DNA of 34,216 nt from Acholeplasmataceae bacterium UBA5769. Its GTDB lineage: Bacteria > Bacillota_I > Bacilli_A > Acholeplasmatales > Acholeplasmataceae. Made by a program: the position numbers and the translations under genes. Under the pieces are notes generated by a model that ran no database searches, was not told where the DNA came from, and was given only the letters and a program-made list of their open reading frames with translations. Positions 23,083 through 30,167 of the stretch are shown here, piece after piece. Location of the stretch: NCBI GenBank assembly GCA_002418725.1, contig DIER01000025.1, forward strand, positions 1 through 34,216, read 5' to 3'. Position 1 is the stretch's first letter. Each line of letters opens with the position of its first letter.

Positions 23083-24500
23083 AGAAATGTGCAACAATGT
23101 TAATGATGTTTGTATTCACTGTTTTACTCGTCTCTTGTGATATCTCTTTAGGACCTATAGCAAGCGTTAAGGGACAAAACTATGAATCCTTTGAACGTCT
23201 TTTTGATGATACCAAAGTGAAAACACTTCGAGTGATCATCACGAAAGAAAAATGGGATGAGCTCGATAACGCCATGATTGATTATTTTGTTAGACATGGA
23301 CACTATCGTACAGATTATATGGTTGAAGCGAATCTAGAGTTCACGGATCAGGAAGGAATAGTTGACATTGAAAGAATCGGATTTCGCACACGTGGTAACA
23401 TGAGTAGAGACCGGATTCAAAACGATGAAGGAGAGCCTCAATTTCAAAATTTTAAAATCTCTTTTCATGAGGACTATACCCCTGAGATATCTAAACGCAC
23501 CGTTTTTGAACTTGAAGAAATCGATTTAAAAGGCAACAGAAACTACGATGAAACGTATTTAACGGAAAAGTTCTCACTCGATTTGATGAAGTCTTTTGGT
23601 GTTTTTGCAGCACAAACAACCTTGGTTAAATTCTTGATTACCATCGGTGATCAAACCTATGATTATGGCGTTTACACAGCATTTGAACCTATCGATGATA
23701 ACTTTATTAAACGAAGATTAACCAAAGAAGCATCCGATGGGCACTTATATAAATCTTTATGGCAAAATTTTGGACCTGCAAATTTAGGATATATTCAAAA
23801 TAATCGTGCGATTGGCATAAAAAATGAAGCGATTAATTACCGACCAACCTATGATTTGAAAACACGCAAATGGGAAGAAAATCACACGAATCTTCGTGAA
23901 TTTATCGATAAAATCAATGGCTATAACAATCATGATTTTATCCAATATATTGAAGAAAATTTTGAAGTGGACATGTTTCTCCGTTATTTAGCAGTGGGTG
24001 CACTCTTAGGTAATCCTGACGATTACCGTGCAATGGGAAATAACTATTATTTATATCAAAATGCTTCGACTCAAAAATGGATGATCATTCCCTATGACTA
24101 TGACCATGGTATGGGTCAAGGATGGAATGGTGGTGGGCTTTTCGAAGATTGGTCTGTTGGTCTAGATATTTATGATTGGGCCAATGTCAATGCACACCTG
24201 CTTGGACAACCCAATTATCCACATGTATTGGTTGATCGTATACTGTCTTATGAAACTTACCAATTAACTTATGAGTCTTATTTAGCTGAACTGATTAACC
24301 CAGAAAACAACTATTTTACACAAGCATCTTTTATGTCTTTATATGAAGAACAAAAAGCTCTATATGACAACTTGCTGGTTAATTCGATGATCAATAATTT
24401 AGCCTTTGGCTTAAGAAATGTGATGACGTACATCGATGATAAAACCAAAGCGATTGAACAGCAGTTAACCTTTTATCAAACGAATCCAGATCAAAGATAA
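23079..24500 (+). CDS. CotH-kinase-family lipoprotein
   Basis: A signal peptide with lipobox LVSC (lipidated C20) leads a CotH-like domain, so the protein should be anchored outside the membrane. Family elements include RIGFRTRGNMSRDR (about 99-112), KISFHEDY, FELEEIDLKGNRNYDETYLTEK (positions 143-164; LKGN is the conserved core), LYKSL, and the catalytic-region pair GNPDDYRAMGNNYYLY (311-326) and IIPYDYDHGMG (336-346). CotH proteins are secreted atypical protein kinases; Bacillus CotH phosphorylates spore-coat proteins. No spore genes are seen here, so a cell-surface substrate is more likely. At 473 residues it is full length and ends before a terminator. Confidence 0.83.
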   Translation: MKKCATMLMMFVFTVLLVSCDISLGPIASVKGQNYESFERLFDDTKVKTLRVIITKEKWDELDNAMIDYFVRHGHYRTDYMVEANLEFTDQEGIVDIERIGFRTRGNMSRDRIQNDEGEPQFQNFKISFHEDYTPEISKRTVFELEEIDLKGNRNYDETYLTEKFSLDLMKSFGVFAAQTTLVKFLITIGDQTYDYGVYTAFEPIDDNFIKRRLTKEASDGHLYKSLWQNFGPANLGYIQNNRAIGIKNEAINYRPTYDLKTRKWEENHTNLREFIDKINGYNNHDFIQYIEENFEVDMFLRYLAVGALLGNPDDYRAMGNNYYLYQNASTQKWMIIPYDYDHGMGQGWNGGGLFEDWSVGLDIYDWANVNAHLLGQPNYPHVLVDRILSYETYQLTYESYLAELINPENNYFTQASFMSLYEEQKALYDNLLVNSMINNLAFGLRNVMTYIDDKTKAIEQQLTFYQTNPDQR

Positions 24501-24520
24501 AATCATTATTTTTATAAGAG

Positions 24521-24548
24521 ACGAGAGTGAAAACACTTTCGTTTTTTT
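24521..24548 (+). terminator. Terminator of the SRPBCC-CotH operon
   Basis: ACGAGAGTG (24521-24529) pairs with CACTTTCGT (24534-24542), with one G-T pair and an AAAA loop, followed by seven T residues. Confidence 0.88.
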
Positions 24549-24563
24549 GAACTTCAAAGTATA

Positions 24564-24592
24564 GTGACAATTGAGGTTGATTATGCTATACT
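24564..24592 (+). promoter_or_regulatory. Promoter of the TrxB-like ferredoxin reductase gene
   Basis: GTGACA (24564-24569), 17-base spacer, TATACT (24587-24592), with TG at 24584-24585 making it an extended -10 as well. Confidence 0.75.
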
Positions 24593-24628
24593 CATACCAT
24601 GTCACGTTAAGTAAAAGAGGTATGAGAT

Positions 24629-25570
24629 ATGTATGAATTAGTGATTGTAGGGGCTGGTCCAGCAGGACTGTTTGCAGCAACATGTGCTGCGATGAATGAA
24701 TTAAATGCACTCGTGATTGAGTCGTCTTCAGAATTTGGTGGACAACTCACTTTATATAAAGATAAAGCGGTCTATGATATGCCAGGATTTAGTAAAATCA
24801 ATGCTGGTGATTTGGTCAATAGTTTTTATGAACAATATAAGATGTATCAAAACGACGTTCCCATCATGTTAAATACACAAGCCATCGATGTGATCCATCA
24901 TGATCATCATTTTGAGCTTAAGACAAATCAAGGTACTTTTTTGACCAAAACGATCTTACTTGCCAATGGTGGTGGCATGTTTCAACCGAAGAAACTCGAA
25001 CAAGGGGATCATTTAAAAGAGATTTATTATACCGTTTCTAACATTCATGATTTTCAAGGTAAAGATGTTGTGGTTTTAGGTGGTGGGGATTCTGCTGTAG
25101 ATTGGGCACTCACTTTAGAAGGTATTGCGAAATCGATAACCTTGATTCATCGAAGAGAAGATTTTCGGGCACATCAGCGCAATGTCGATTTGCTCAAACA
25201 AAAACATCACGTTTTAACACCATATATCGTCAAAGAAGTCATTGGTGTAGATTCGATTGAAAAACTCTTCATTGAACATACTGTAACAAAAGAGACAAAA
25301 GAGATTAAAGCGGATGCACTTTTAGTCTTTTATGGTGTCAACCCTGTTAAAAATCGCGTTGATGTATGGAATGTGAAAGTCAAAGATAACTCCATCCTTG
25401 TGGGACAAAACATGGTGACATCGCGTGAAGGGATTTATGCGGTTGGTAACAGTATTACGTATGAAGGAAAACTGAAAATGATTGTCACAGCATTGGGGGA
25501 AGCAGCTACCGCGATTGGTGCGATCACGAAATTCTTGTACCCAGAGCGCACGAAGACATATAAACACTAA
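24629..25570 (+). CDS. TrxB-like ferredoxin/flavodoxin-NADP reductase
   Basis: A two-dinucleotide-domain flavoprotein of 313 residues. FAD loop GAGPAG (8-13), NAD(P)H loop GGGDSA (151-156) and the basic HRREDFRAH (174-182), which favours NADP(H). The fold is that of thioredoxin reductase, but the redox CxxC expected around residues 135-138 is absent: YYTVSNIHDF stands there. This is the mark of the bacterial thioredoxin-reductase-like ferredoxin-NADP reductase (YumC type). It would pass electrons between NADPH and ferredoxin or the flavodoxin encoded at 29080. Monocistronic by promoter; AAAGAGG ribosome site. Confidence 0.88.
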   Translation: MYELVIVGAGPAGLFAATCAAMNELNALVIESSSEFGGQLTLYKDKAVYDMPGFSKINAGDLVNSFYEQYKMYQNDVPIMLNTQAIDVIHHDHHFELKTNQGTFLTKTILLANGGGMFQPKKLEQGDHLKEIYYTVSNIHDFQGKDVVVLGGGDSAVDWALTLEGIAKSITLIHRREDFRAHQRNVDLLKQKHHVLTPYIVKEVIGVDSIEKLFIEHTVTKETKEIKADALLVFYGVNPVKNRVDVWNVKVKDNSILVGQNMVTSREGIYAVGNSITYEGKLKMIVTALGEAATAIGAITKFLYPERTKTYKH

Positions 25571-25572
25571 GA

Positions 25573-25581
25573 TGCTATAAT
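25573..25581 (+). promoter_or_regulatory. Extended -10 promoter of the DUF3052-like gene
   Basis: TG, C, TATAAT (25576-25581), directly after the reductase stop codon. AAGAGGTG follows at 25590-25597. Confidence 0.68.
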
Positions 25582-25603
25582 ACCATGTGAAGAGGTGACT
25601 TTG

Positions 25604-25972
25604 ATGCAAAAAGATGTTTTCATCAAAATGAGATTGAAAAAAGGTACAGTTGGTCGGGCATTTTTTGCACCACAAGCATATCTTGAGATGATAAAAGAAC
25701 AAGACATCGTTGATTTTGAAGGAGAAAATCCGATCTTTTTTCACCTTTTTGTGACATCAAAAGAAGAATATCACGAAAGAATCAAAGACATTTTACCCAT
25801 GTTAAATGAGCATTCTAGATTGTGGATTTCATATAAAAAATCAACGAAAAATAGAACATATAACATCAACCGTGACTCATTTTTTAGCTTGGCAGAAAAA
25901 GATCATTTGCGTCCTTTCTCCAACGTAGCACTTGATGAAGAGTGGTCCTGTTTAGGATTCAAAAAAGCTTAA
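25604..25972 (+). CDS. Small DUF3052-like protein of unknown function
   Basis: A 122-residue soluble protein. The C-terminal half, LWISYKKSTKNRTYNINRDSF (key: WISYKK and INRDS) followed by RPFSNVALDEEWSCLGFK, matches the pattern seen in DUF3052 and similar small proteins (W-x-x-Y-x-K, then a conserved Val-Ala-x-D-x-x-W-S). The N-terminus QKDVFIKMRLKKGTVGRAFFAP is strand-like. The start is the ATG at 25604, 6 bases after AAGAGGTG; an in-frame GTG at 25595 is part of that ribosome site. It has its own promoter. Function unknown. Confidence 0.7.
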   Translation: MQKDVFIKMRLKKGTVGRAFFAPQAYLEMIKEQDIVDFEGENPIFFHLFVTSKEEYHERIKDILPMLNEHSRLWISYKKSTKNRTYNINRDSFFSLAEKDHLRPFSNVALDEEWSCLGFKKA

Positions 25973-26000
25973 CATTTCCACTTGTTTTCTTTAAGTAAAA

Positions 26001-26009
26001 TGATATAAT
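26001..26009 (+). promoter_or_regulatory. Extended -10 promoter of the UPF0316 gene
   Basis: TG, A, TATAAT (26004-26009); GGGGTG follows as ribosome site for the ATG at 26027, so the leader is only about 10 bases. Confidence 0.65.
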
Positions 26010-26026
26010 TGTTTGGGGTGAATGCT

Positions 26027-26590
26027 ATGTTTGATCAATTATGGTCTTTTTTAACTTCTGTACCTTTATGGGAACTTTTAATGATTTTTTCTGCGAAAAT
26101 CATCGAGGTAACGATTGGTACGATGCGTGTCATTTTAATCACGAAAGGCTATCGTAAACCGGGAACGGTGCTTGCGATTTTTGAAATCTTGCTTTGGGTA
26201 TTTATTGCGTCTCGTGTCATCATGGGTATCGTCGATTATCCGATGAAGGGTTTAGTGTATTCTCTAGGTTTTGCTTTTGGGGTATACATTGGTTCAATGC
26301 TTGAAACTAGATTAGCAGTGGGTAAGATTTTAATCTATGTCATTGTTGATCATGACTCAGGAAACGTGTTAACCGAAGCACTACGTGCAGCAGGACATGG
26401 TGTGACAACACTCGATGCACACGGTAAAGTTTCAGACCGTATGGTTTTAATGATTTTTGCAAATCGTAAGAATAAAGCGAACATCATTGAAGTAGTTGAA
26501 GCTCTGAATCAAAAGGCTTTGATTGTCTCTAATGAAGTTTCCATTTTGCAAGGTGGTTATGTAAGCCCTTGGCGGAGAATTGCAAAATAA
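26027..26590 (+). CDS. UPF0316 membrane protein with DUF2179 domain
   Basis: 187 residues. The N-terminal half has three membrane segments and the family sequence KIIEVTIGTMRVILITKGYRK (positions about 24-44; EVTIGTMR is the core), followed by ASRVIMGI and GFAFGVYIGSMLE. The C-terminal cytoplasmic part (about 105-185) is a DUF2179 domain, VLTEALRAAGHGVTTLDAHG and ending in GGYVSPWRR. This is the UPF0316/DUF5698-DUF2179 family found across Firmicutes, function unknown; the DUF2179 part also occurs in YitT-like proteins. The start is the ATG at 26027, not the TTG at 26009 which lies in the -10 region. Confidence 0.87.
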   Translation: MFDQLWSFLTSVPLWELLMIFSAKIIEVTIGTMRVILITKGYRKPGTVLAIFEILLWVFIASRVIMGIVDYPMKGLVYSLGFAFGVYIGSMLETRLAVGKILIYVIVDHDSGNVLTEALRAAGHGVTTLDAHGKVSDRMVLMIFANRKNKANIIEVVEALNQKALIVSNEVSILQGGYVSPWRRIAK

Positions 26591-26618
26591 TTTTTTGATT
26601 GATTTAATTCTTAAATCA

Positions 26619-26626
26619 TGTATAAT
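26619..26626 (+). promoter_or_regulatory. Promoter of tRNA-Val
   Basis: TATAAT at 26621-26626 preceded by TG, about 12 bases before the mature tRNA 5' end. A TTGATT at 26595-26600 is 20 bases away, a long spacing for a -35. Confidence 0.6.
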
Positions 26627-26637
26627 AGAAATTGGTC

Positions 26638-26712
26638 GGAGTTATAGCTCAGCGGGAGAGCACCTGCTTGACGTGCAGGGGGTCTAGGGTTCAAATCCCT
26701 ATAACTCCACCA
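26638..26712 (+). tRNA. tRNA-Val(GAC) with encoded CCA
   Basis: A complete cloverleaf: acceptor GGAGTTA/TAACTCC (26638-26644 with 26702-26708), D arm GCTC/GAGC, anticodon arm CCTGC/GCAGG with loop TTGACGT giving anticodon GAC (valine), T arm TAGGG/CCCTA with loop TTCAAAT, discriminator A26709, and CCA at 26710-26712 encoded in the gene. It stands alone with its own promoter and terminator. Confidence 0.97.
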
Positions 26713-26725
26713 TTCATATGATGAT

Positions 26726-26747
26726 AAAGCTTCTATGAGGCTTTTTT
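26726..26747 (+). terminator. Terminator of tRNA-Val
   Basis: AAAGCTTC (26726-26733) pairs with GAGGCTTT (26737-26744), with one G-T pair and loop TAT; the T-run continues to 26747. Confidence 0.8.
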
Positions 26748-26782
26748 ATTTTATATACCCAATGTCTTAAAATGAAAAAAAA

Positions 26783-26813
26783 CATATCTAAAGATATGGA
26801 TGTACGTTATAAT
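26783..26813 (+). promoter_or_regulatory. Promoter of nfnAB with an inverted repeat in the spacer
   Basis: TATAAT at 26808-26813 is about 28 bases before the nfnA ATG. The region where a -35 and spacer would be holds a perfect inverted repeat CATATC-TAAA-GATATG (26783-26798) and no good -35 hexamer. The repeat could be an operator for a dimeric regulator; its identity is unknown and it does not match the Rex consensus. Confidence 0.5.
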
Positions 26814-26840
26814 GAAATTAGAAAGACGAAGGGGACTTAT

Positions 26841-27680
26841 ATGTATCTCATAAAAGAAAAAAGAGAGTTGACACCAACGGTAACAAAGATGGTGATTGAT
26901 GCACCTTTCATTGTGAAACATGCCCAAGTGGGTCAATTTGTGATGATCAGAGTGAAAAAAGATGGCGAACGTATACCACTCACCATTGCAGAAACGCACA
27001 AAATAAAGCAAACCATCACGATTATTTTCCAAGTTGTTGGCAGATCAACGTATGAACTTAATCAATTAAATGAAGGAGATTATCTATTAGATGTGGCAGG
27101 TCCGATGGGGAAACCATCTGAACTTGAAGGACTGAAACGGGTACTTCTTGTTGGTGGGGGTGTCGGTTGTGCTATTTTGTATCCGATTGCTGAGAAACTG
27201 AAAGCTTTGGGTGCTGAAATCATGACGATTATAGGTTTTAAAAACAAATCACTCATCTTTTTAGAGGACAATTTTATCGATGTATCTAGTCGCTTCGAAT
27301 TGGTGACTGACGATGGTTCATATGGCAAAAAAGGATTGGTTACCGATGTTTTAAAAGATGTGCTAAAAGAAGATGCAAGATACGACAAAGTGATTGCTAT
27401 TGGCCCCATCATGATGATGAAAGCTGTGAGTGAAATCACTTTAACTTATCACATTCCAACGGTCGTTTCCATGAACCCTATTATGGTGGATGGCACCGGG
27501 ATGTGTGGCGGGTGTAGAGTGCAAGTAGGACAAGATATGAAATTTGCTTGTGTAGATGGTCCTGAGTTTGATGGACATCTGGTTGATTTTGACCAAGCGA
27601 GAAAACGAAATGAACGCTACACAGTGAAAGAAAAGCATGATTATGAAATTGTTTTGAATCAAGGTGGTGACAAGTCATGA
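26841..27680 (+). CDS. nfnA: NfnA: FAD/[2Fe-2S] subunit of bifurcating ferredoxin:NADP oxidoreductase
   Basis: The small subunit, a dihydroorotate-dehydrogenase electron-transfer-like protein of 279 residues. FAD-binding ERIPLTI (43-49), NAD-binding GGGVG (105-109), and the cluster segment VDGTGMCGGCRV with C222, C225 and C237 (KFACVDGPEFDGH); D217 stands where the fourth, aspartate ligand lies in characterised NfnA. The start is the ATG at 26841, with AAGGGG 7 bases upstream; an ATG at 26772 lies before the promoter. It overlaps the next gene by ATGA. With NfnB it links NADH, NADPH and reduced ferredoxin. A sulfide dehydrogenase (SudB-like) or glutamate-synthase accessory role is the alternative. 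Confidence 0.88.
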   Translation: MYLIKEKRELTPTVTKMVIDAPFIVKHAQVGQFVMIRVKKDGERIPLTIAETHKIKQTITIIFQVVGRSTYELNQLNEGDYLLDVAGPMGKPSELEGLKRVLLVGGGVGCAILYPIAEKLKALGAEIMTIIGFKNKSLIFLEDNFIDVSSRFELVTDDGSYGKKGLVTDVLKDVLKEDARYDKVIAIGPIMMMKAVSEITLTYHIPTVVSMNPIMVDGTGMCGGCRVQVGQDMKFACVDGPEFDGHLVDFDQARKRNERYTVKEKHDYEIVLNQGGDKS

Positions 27681-29056
27681 TTGAAAGAGTCGACATGCGC
27701 CATAGGCGTGCAAGTGACCGCATGCATACGTTTGATGAAGTCAACTTAGGTTATTCAGATGAAGAAGCAATCTTAGAAGCGAGTCGCTGTTTGGATTGTA
27801 AACATGCACCTTGCATTGCAGGTTGTCCTGTGGGTATTGACATTCCAGGTTTCATCAAGAAAGTCCACCAAGGAAAGGTGGAAGAAGCTTTTGAAATCAT
27901 CTCACAATCTTCATCACTTCCCGCGGTATGTGGAAGAGTTTGTCCCCAAGAGACACAGTGTGAAGCGGTGTGTGTCAAGGGCATAAAAGGACAAAGTGTT
28001 GCGATTGGTCATCTCGAACGTTACGTTTCAGACACCCATTATCAAAAAAAGGTAGAAACAACTGTCGCACATCCTTTTAGTCATAAGGTTGCCGTTATTG
28101 GTTCTGGACCTGCAGGGTTATCATGTGCACATGACCTAATCCATGAAGGTATTGCGGTAGACCTTTATGAAGCACTTCATCTGCCTGGAGGTGTGTTAAC
28201 TTATGGTATTCCGTCCTTTCGATTACCCAAAGATGTGGTGATGCTTGAGGTGGATGAGTTAACCAAAAAAGGTGTGAACCTGATCACGAATGTCATTATT
28301 GGAAAAACACTTTCTCTTGAAGATTTAAAAGAGATGGGGTATCAGGCCATGTTCATTGGAACGGGTGCAGGTCTTCCTAAATTTATGCATATTCCTGGTG
28401 AAATGTTACCTGGTGTCTATTCAGCAAATGAATACTTAACACGTTTGAATTTAATGAAAGCCTATGAAAAAGATAGTGCAACGCCACTGCACTTCGGTAA
28501 GCGTGTTGCTGTCATTGGCGGTGGTAACGTCGCTTTAGATGCTGCAAGATCTGCCCGAAGACTTGGTGCAGATATCGTTTATTTGGTATACCGAAGAAGT
28601 CGTCATGAGCTTCCAGCAAGACAGGAAGAAGTGATTCACGCGGAAGAAGAAGGGATCATCTTTAAGCTACTCACGGGTGTAAAAGAGATTCTAGGCGATG
28701 AACAAGGTCAAGTTAAGGCGATTAAATGTGTTGAGATGACTTTAGGAGAACCCGATGCATCAGGTAGAAAACGTCCGATTGAAAATCCAAAGAAAATGAT
28801 GATTTTACCCGTGGATGAAGTCATTATGGCGATTGGTACGACTCCTAATCCCTTAATCTTACATGAAGAAAAAGATCTTCAATCAACCAAGGAGGGTTGT
28901 TTAATCGTTTCTCCTGAGACGCATGAAACATCCATACCTTCCGTCTATGCGGGTGGGGATGTAGTTACAGGTTCAGCAACGGTTATTTTAGCGATGGAAG
29001 CTGGTCGTAAAGCTGCAAAAGCCATCATCCATCAAATGAACGAAAGACGTATTTAA
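27677..29056 (+). CDS. nfnB: NfnB: FAD/[4Fe-4S] subunit of bifurcating ferredoxin:NADP oxidoreductase (GltD-like)
   Basis: A GltD-like flavoprotein of 459 residues. The N-terminal domain binds two [4Fe-4S] clusters: cysteines 38, 41, 46 and 50 (CLDCKHAPCIAGC) and 85, 89, 95 and 99 (CGRVCPQETQCEAVC). The FAD loop GSGPAG is at 142-147, and VAVIGGGNVALDAARSARRLGA with YRRSRHELPAR marks the NADP(H) domain. The pair with the preceding DhOD-like subunit, rather than with a large GltB, identifies NfnAB over glutamate synthase. NfnAB is typical of anaerobic fermenting bacteria, where it makes NADPH from NADH and reduced ferredoxin. Confidence 0.88.
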   Translation: MIERVDMRHRRASDRMHTFDEVNLGYSDEEAILEASRCLDCKHAPCIAGCPVGIDIPGFIKKVHQGKVEEAFEIISQSSSLPAVCGRVCPQETQCEAVCVKGIKGQSVAIGHLERYVSDTHYQKKVETTVAHPFSHKVAVIGSGPAGLSCAHDLIHEGIAVDLYEALHLPGGVLTYGIPSFRLPKDVVMLEVDELTKKGVNLITNVIIGKTLSLEDLKEMGYQAMFIGTGAGLPKFMHIPGEMLPGVYSANEYLTRLNLMKAYEKDSATPLHFGKRVAVIGGGNVALDAARSARRLGADIVYLVYRRSRHELPARQEEVIHAEEEGIIFKLLTGVKEILGDEQGQVKAIKCVEMTLGEPDASGRKRPIENPKKMMILPVDEVIMAIGTTPNPLILHEEKDLQSTKEGCLIVSPETHETSIPSVYAGGDVVTGSATVILAMEAGRKAAKAIIHQMNERRI

Positions 29057-29079
29057 AATTATCCGAAGGAGCACATGCT

Positions 29080-29517
29080 ATGGAAGCCATTGTTATTTAC
29101 TCAAAAACGGGCAACACAAGATCTGTTGCAAAGCGTATTGCTGAAGTTAAACCCATGCCTATTTTAGAAATTATTCCGGAAAATGATGATCCAAATATAG
29201 AGCGCCCAGTACTTAAAGAAGCACCAAAACTAAAATCATACGATCATGTTGTTATTGGTTCTCCAGTTTATGGGTTTTCCATACCTAAGATCACGAAAAC
29301 ATACCTGGAACAAACGGATTTCACAGGGAAAACCGTTGATTTATTCATCACCCATTTTTTTCCTTTTGCATGGATGGGTGGCAAACAAACCTTAAATCAA
29401 ATGCGCTATGTCGTTGAAGTTAAGGGTGGAACGGTTAAATCGATGACTTCCATCAACTGGAAAAATCGTAAACGCGAGAAAGATATCAATCTTCTCGCTT
29501 CTCAATTTCGCTCGTGA
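29080..29517 (+). CDS. Flavodoxin-family protein
   Basis: 145 residues with the FMN-phosphate loop SKTGNTRS at 8-15, the second FMN loop region at GSPVYGFSIPK (about 66-76), and a third strand VDLFITHFFPFAWMGG. Somewhat short and with a divergent middle loop, but otherwise a single-domain flavodoxin. GAAGGAG is the ribosome site. It follows nfnB by 23 bases and overlaps the next gene by GTGA. It may replace ferredoxin as electron carrier for the reductases encoded here; a menaquinone-dependent protoporphyrinogen oxidase (HemG-like) role is less likely. Confidence 0.82.
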   Translation: MEAIVIYSKTGNTRSVAKRIAEVKPMPILEIIPENDDPNIERPVLKEAPKLKSYDHVVIGSPVYGFSIPKITKTYLEQTDFTGKTVDLFITHFFPFAWMGGKQTLNQMRYVVEVKGGTVKSMTSINWKNRKREKDINLLASQFRS

Positions 29518-30167
29518 AAGAAACAGATTTATTTAAGCCTGTTAGACAACTGTTGTTAAGCATGGGCTATGAGGTCCAAGGTGAAATTATGGCTGCAGAT
29601 GTGTTTGCAGTCAAGGATAAGGATATCATCATTGTCGAACTGAAACTTGCGATGTCACTAAAACTAGTCTATCAAGCCATTGAAAGACAAAAAGTTACCC
29701 CTCACGTCTATATTGCTATGCCAAAACTTCCGTTAAGAAGACACTTGAAAGCAAACCCGCAATTAACATTATTACTAAAAAAATGTGGGATTGGACTGAT
29801 CGAAGTGACACAAGCAGAAGCGAATATCATCTTAAATTCTCATCATGAGAGCATCATACCAACCAAAATGTCGCCTGCAAAAAAAAGAGTCATGATGAAA
29901 GAATTTGAAGCAAGAGATCAATATCAAACCTTAGGTGGTACAAACGGTAAAAAGATCACGGCATACAGAGAACAAGTCATCGAAATTGCCAAAGCTTTAC
30001 TCTCATTAGGTGAAGCACCTTTGAATATGATTAAGGAATATACACGTATTGAAAAAGCAGCAGCTATGCTTCGTAACAACTACGATGGTTGGTTTCAAAA
30101 AAATAAAAAAGGGCTTTATGAATTAAGCCCTAAAGGTTTAGAAGAAATCAAACCATTTCTCTTTTAA
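29514..30167 (+). CDS. DUF2161 protein, putative PD-(D/E)XK nuclease fold
   Basis: 217 residues. The N-terminal part has a nuclease-like core: ADVFAVKDKDIIIVELK, with D29, E42 and K44 as the PD-(D/E)XK residues, then SLKLVYQAIERQKVTPHVYIAMP, where the QAIERQ helix is typical of the DUF2161 family. The C-terminal part (about 145-217) looks like a winged-helix domain. The start is GTG at 29514, overlapping the flavodoxin stop; no ribosome site is clear, so coupling is likely. The gene is convergent with the PfkB-type gene and overlaps it by 4 bases; its coding sequence near 30097-30131 contains the opposite gene's terminator. Activity is unproven. Confidence 0.8.
   Translation: MKETDLFKPVRQLLLSMGYEVQGEIMAADVFAVKDKDIIIVELKLAMSLKLVYQAIERQKVTPHVYIAMPKLPLRRHLKANPQLTLLLKKCGIGLIEVTQAEANIILNSHHESIIPTKMSPAKKRVMMKEFEARDQYQTLGGTNGKKITAYREQVIEIAKALLSLGEAPLNMIKEYTRIEKAAAMLRNNYDGWFQKNKKGLYELSPKGLEEIKPFLF
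30097..30131 (-). terminator. Minus-strand terminator of the PfkB-type gene, inside an opposing gene
   Basis: Read on the minus strand, AGGGCTT (30131-30125) pairs with AAGCCCT (30116-30110), loop of 8, and is followed by TTTTTTATTTTTTT (30110-30097). It lies about 35 bases past the stop of the kinase gene and within the last codons of the DUF2161 gene on the other strand. Confidence 0.82.

Noticed and set aside
24629..25570. Thioredoxin reductase (trxB)
   Set aside because: The redox CxxC motif is missing at its expected position.
26772..26840. N-terminal extension of nfnA from the ATG at 26772
   Set aside because: It lies upstream of the -10 box at 26808 and has no ribosome site; the family N-terminus fits the ATG at 26841, preceded by AAGGGG.
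27677..29056. Glutamate synthase small subunit (gltD)
   Set aside because: There is no gltB; the partner is a DhOD-like FAD/[2Fe-2S] subunit, which identifies NfnAB.
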